Positions 59,873 to 64,000 of a DNA stretch of 64,000 nt are shown here, in pieces. Under the pieces are notes generated by a model. It did not search any database. It saw only the letters and a list, made by a program, of their open reading frames with translations, and was not told the DNA's origin. This DNA comes from Macrotis lagotis. Lineage: Eukaryota; Chordata; Mammalia; Peramelemorphia; Peramelidae. The stretch lies in assembly GCF_037893015.1 (NCBI RefSeq), contig NC_133661.1:182010508-182074507 (forward strand), read 5' to 3'. Each line of letters begins with the position of its first letter. Within the stretch, counting starts at the first letter, position 1. The translations under genes were made by a program, and so were the position numbers.

Positions 59873-60555
59873 GTAATTGTCTAGACAGCTAGATTCCTAG
59901 CCCTGAGGGGGAATTGAAGAGTTTGGATGTCTCAAAGAAGACACTTAAGACATTCTAGGATACAGACTCACATAATATATCATTATATTAGGGCAGCTAG
60001 GTAACTCAAGATTAGAGTCGGGAAGATCTAAGTTCAAAACTGGCCTGGGACACTAACTGTATGACACTGGGTAAGTCACTCAACCCTGTTTGCCTCAGTT
60101 TCTACAACTGAAAAATGAGTTGGAGAAGAAAATGGTATCTTTGCCATAAAGAGATCACAAAGAATCAGATACAGCTGATAAACAGTAACAACATCTATTT
60201 TTTAAAGGTAGAAGATCTCAAAAGGAAATCTAGTATTACAGATGAGATTCATGGAGGTTATATGACTTAACCAAGTAAGGGTCAGAGGAGGGATTTAAAT
60301 GCAGGTTCAATGATTAGAACTAGGGCCCTTCTTACCAAATCACAGGACATTCTCTCCTTGAACCACCTCAAAGTTAACTACCAAGGGCCCTCATTCACTT
60401 TCTTCTTAGTTTTTAATGACTCAGTATTTTTTTAAAAAGTAGAACAAGGAAATTTATAAACATGAAAAAATAAACACTTTTTCATTGTGTCCTTTTCCAA
60501 GTCTATTTAAAATTTTTATTAATTCTGGCTTTGTTTTCTTCTCTTTTAAAAAATA

Positions 60556-60656
60556 TAGTAACATCCATGATCAAATGTGCCTTTCTCCCAGTGGTCTATA
60601 AGATTAATATAAGCCCTGATATTGTACCTGACAAAACCTCTTGGTTTTATAATATT
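60556..60656 (+). repeat. 101-base direct repeat, copy 2 (MYH6 intron 25)
   Basis: Exact copy of 58431-58531 placed 2125 bases downstream and running directly into a TA-rich satellite. Confidence 0.92.
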
Positions 60657-60800
60657 ATATATATATAATATAATATATATAATATATATAATATATATAA
60701 TATAATATGATAATATAATATTTATAATATAATATAATATTATAATAATTTTATAATATTTATAATATTATAATATTATAATAATTTATAATATTACAGT
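60650..60800 (+). repeat. TA-rich satellite
   Basis: Irregular repeats of ataatata / ttataatat, almost pure A and T, self-complementary. Confidence 0.9.
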
Positions 60801-61261
60801 CAATGTATTTGCAGTTCAGGTATTGCTGGTCTAACATTGCATTATTTTATCTTTCCATATATCTTTATGAGCAGATTGTATAGGGAATATATCTGACTGC
60901 TACCACTGACATCTCATGCATGATTCACTCCCTCCATGAGGTGAATCTTCCCTCTAGAGCAATCACTTACCCAAAAGTACTCTCAGGCATCCACAGGAGG
61001 GATGCTGCCATCCATCTGCTGTTGATTTGGCCAAGATTCTCCAATTTGGCAAACATTTTTAGGTACCTATTGTGTGCCTGTCATTCTGCAGATAGTAGGG
61101 TCACATAGGTGCCAGATGTGGACAAAATGACAATCACCTGCTAACAAGTGTATTGACTCCTTGAAGTTACAAGCTCATTTTGTCCTTTCTTGGGTACAAA
61201 TCAGACTGGAGGTAGCCTGGTAGAGTGAGGATAGGAAATTAGAGCATTAAGGCAAAGACCC

Positions 61262-61690
61262 ACTATAACAGCAATAATATTTGCATTTATATAGCACTTT
61301 AAGATTTGCAAAATACATAATAATAATACTAACATTTATATGGTGCTTACTATGTGCCAGACTCTATTCTGTGTTTTACAATTATTTTCTCATTTGATCC
61401 CATAACAACCCTTTATTCTATATTATTTCCATTGTATATTGAGGAAACTGAAGCAGACAGAGGTTAAATGACTTGTCCCAGTCACATAGCTAGTAAATGT
61501 CTGAGGTTAGATTTGAACTCAGGGCTTGCTAACACCAAACCTAAGACTCTATCCACTGATCCACCTGCCATTATCTCATCTGATCCTCACAACAACCCTC
61601 TGAAGATGCTTTTATTATTTTCATTTTATAGATCAGGAAACTGAGACTGTTAAAGGGAAAGTTACTTTCCCAAGATTATTTTATCCACTC
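61262..61690. repeat. MIR-type SINE cluster
   Basis: Reverse copies: ttgcatttatatagcacttt, tgaggaaactgaagcagaca, ctctatccactgatccacct, followed by tttatagatcaggaaactga. Two overlapping insertions. Confidence 0.65.
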
Positions 61691-62149
61691 TAGCACCTAG
61701 CTGACTAGCATTTACTGACTAGATGTCCATGGGCAGGTTATATAACCTCTATGAACCCTAATTTCTATAACATGAGTATTAATATGGAAAGTCCTAAAGT
61801 CTTATGGCAATTTTACATTTATTTGTTGTTATTTTTGCTGTTGTTTTTAACAGTTTTAAACTGCATCAAGACTTTTTGGACACTGTATTTGTCCTACCAG
61901 CTTCTTAGGCTTTTAACTTAGTCAGTGGAATGTTGTGAGTAAAACACTTAGTAGCCAGACAACACTGCATAAAAGTTAGCTATTATTATCTTCCACTTAA
62001 GTCCTATTGGACACCCCATCATGATATGGAGGTGACCCTAGGTACTGGAAGACTATGCCAGGAGAACACAGGCTCCAGCAGGTCCAATCAAGTAGGAGAC
62101 AGACTGAATATTGATTAACCCGGCAGCAAGTTGTAGCTATCATTCAAAA

Positions 62150-62174
62150 CCCCCCCCCTGGGGGGGGGCGGGGG

Positions 62175-62212
<38 letters not shown>
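62150..62212 (+). repeat. C9-T-G9-C-G8 palindrome followed by (GA)n
   Basis: Nine C, one T, nine G, one C, eight G, then about 16 GA units. Confidence 0.9.
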
Positions 62213-62449
62213 CATCATTACCAATAAGTTGACCACCAAGTACTCATTGTTTCTGACCATAGCAACTCAATAAGATCATTTACTGAAGCATGTTTGGCGA
62301 CAGGTGGTTGGAGAGGGTTCTGATCTGTATCCAGAAAGAGAACCCCATCCTGATGAAATTCCAGATTTTTTGGAGTAGTGTTGAATAATGATGAAGAGAG
62401 ACTTTGGAAGGGGACATAGAGAACCTATTGTCCTTTTAGTACCCAAAGA

Positions 62450-62690
62450 AAGTAGGAAGCATTAATTTAACACCTACTACGGGGTAGGCCCCTAAGCACT
62501 TGATAAATGATATACCATTTCATCTTCAAAACAACCCTGGGAATTAAGTGTTATTTGTATCCCCATTTTACAGTTGAGCATACTAAAGTAAAGTGATTTG
62601 TCCATGGTCACAAACTAATGAGTGTCAGAGGTGAGACTTGAACTCAGGACTTCCTGATTCCAGGGGAAGGATCTCTATCCATGAGGCACT
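62450..62690 (-). repeat. MIR-type SINE, reverse
   Basis: ttaacacctactacggggta, cattttacagttgagcatac, gtgagacttgaactcaggac, gatctctatccatgaggcac in order. Confidence 0.65.
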
Positions 62691-62929
62691 CACTACCTTA
62701 ATCCTTCAAAGGGCTACCCAAGAGGGTACACCGCCAACAATCTTTCAGGACTAAGTACAAGCATTTCCACTGAATGCCAGAGTAATGAAAACAAATGTCT
62801 CAGGCATTTGGTCAAGTTCATAGATCTTTCTCCTGGGATACTCAGTTCTATTTTAAACGAAATCATAAGATCATAGGGCATAGAGTTGAAAGGGACTTTA
62901 GATATCCATTCCATTAAACAAAAATAATA

Positions 62930-63180
62930 ATAGCTAGTATTTATGTAACACGTTTAAGTCTTGCAAAACCCCTTACAAATATAATCTCATTTTTTTAACC
63001 TCACATCCTGAGATGGGTGTCAATGTTATCCCCATTTTACAAATGGGGAAACTGAGGCAGACATAAGTTAAGTGACTTGTCCAGCTAGAACATATCTGAG
63101 GTAGGATTTTAATGCAGTTCTTCCCCATTCCAGAACCAGAACTTGATCTGCTGTGCTACCTAGCTGTCCAATTTTTTTAC
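62930..63180 (-). repeat. MIR-type SINE, reverse
   Basis: tagctagtatttatgtaaca, aaatggggaaactgaggcag, taagtgacttgtccagctag, ttgatctgctgtgctaccta. Followed by a short L2/MIR3-like piece (aagtgcctactatgtgccaa) at 63186-63255. Confidence 0.65.
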
Positions 63181-64000
63181 TGTATTAAGTGCCTACTATG
63201 TGCCAAGCATTATGCTAAGTGCTGAGGATATAAATACAAAAGTGAAACAGACCATTAAGAAGCTTCATTCTAATGATCATCCATCTAATCCAATCTCCTC
63301 CTTCCACCCACCACCCCAGACTTCCATACTACAGTGAGAAAACTGAGTACTGAGTCAAGTACCCAGAGAAGGGACATGACTGACCCAGTCACATGGTCAT
63401 AAATAGTAAAACTTTGAACCCAGGTCTTTAGGCCCCAGTTTCAGTGCTATCCATCTCTACTTACCTCCTTTGCATCCTCTAGGTGTCTCCATCTGGTCTC
63501 CATCTCCACTTCACTGATTGATTTTTTTTTTTTGGTTGTTTGTTTTCTCTGGAATGGGAAAAAGAGCTTTGTTTTTATCTCCTCCTTCTACAATTATAGC
63601 TTGAATGTTTTGAGTGCTTTAAAGTTTACAAAACCCTGTTCTCATAACACTGAGGTAGGTTGTACAAGTGTCATTATCATTACCCCTTTGTATAGAGGAG
63701 AAAATAGAGGTTCGGAGAACTTAAGTGACTTGCCCAGAGTTGGAAAACCTAGGGAATATAAGAACCTGAACTTGAGATCATCTATCTTTAAGAGCAATAT
63801 GCTCTTTCTGCTTTGCTATATTGTCTCTCACTGGAAGAAATAGTTTCCATTACTTGTTCTATGCTGTAGAACAAAAGCATTCTCTTCTCATTTCAATTTA
63901 GATGCTCCCCTCTGCTGGGAAGTGGGAAGAGTGGCTCTCCTGCTACTAGTTTCTATGACATTGAAAATAAATAAATATATACCCATTGGAAATCTACCCT

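Larger units (their letters stand above)
59873..64000. other. MYH6 intron 25 (5' part)
   Basis: At least 4.1 kb, compared with 2.2 kb for the equivalent MYH7 intron. Holds a forward SINE piece (59993-60185), copy 2 of the 101-base repeat and an AT satellite, MIR-type SINEs near 61260-61690, 62450-62690 and 62930-63180, a C9/G9 plus (GA)n element, and AT-rich unique sequence. No exon recognised. Confidence 0.75.

Noticed and set aside
59873-64000. Search for the next MYH6 exon ([14 protein letters not shown]) and for miR-208a
   Set aside because: No matching sequence in this stretch; both should lie beyond the window.

Overview
The window holds the two cardiac sarcomeric myosin heavy chain genes, head to tail on the + strand. 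MYH7 (beta / slow) is complete and intact: 40 exons, 38 coding, 1935 residues if the last exon starts at 33906. MYH6 (alpha) follows but is cut by the window end: promoter, two non-coding exons and 23 coding exons encoding residues 1-1113, then more than 4.1 kb of intron. The order MYH7 then MYH6 is the known mammalian order. No gene outside this pair was found on either strand.

The host looks like a marsupial. The introns carry repeated tRNA-derived SINEs with heads of the type aggtggcgcagtggata and a tail near ccttgcaaaa, several with clean target-site duplications, plus older MIR-type SINEs and minus-oriented L1-like 3' fragments of a style I associate with marsupial genomes. This is family recognition from memory; the species is not resolved. 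Proteins are very close to human MYH7 and MYH6, and MYH7 residue numbering is identical to human.

Layout: 1-344 MYH7 proximal promoter (M-CAT-like site, 36-base G run, TATA box) and exon 1; 345-33923 MYH7 body, with the miR-208b hairpin in the intron after exon 30; 34017 poly(A) signal; 34040-39515 intergenic region, SINE- and purine-rich in its first part and repeat-poor in the last 2.2 kb; 39189-39493 MYH6 promoter with MEF2, thyroid hormone (DR4), CArG and TATA elements; 39515-59872 MYH6 exons; 59873-64000 MYH6 intron with repeats.

Both genes encode the thick-filament motor of cardiac muscle (and, for MYH7, slow skeletal muscle). Thyroid hormone classically raises MYH6 and lowers MYH7, and intronic miR-208b is co-transcribed with MYH7. 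I found no new biological system. The most interesting signals concern how the paralogues interact: a MYH7/MYH6 exon pair with 1 difference in 171 bases whose flanking introns also align (gene conversion), a third partial copy of that intron inside MYH6, shared amino-acid states that differ from both human paralogues, an intron present in MYH7 but absent in MYH6, and an exact 101-bp intronic duplication whose end abuts a hairpin.
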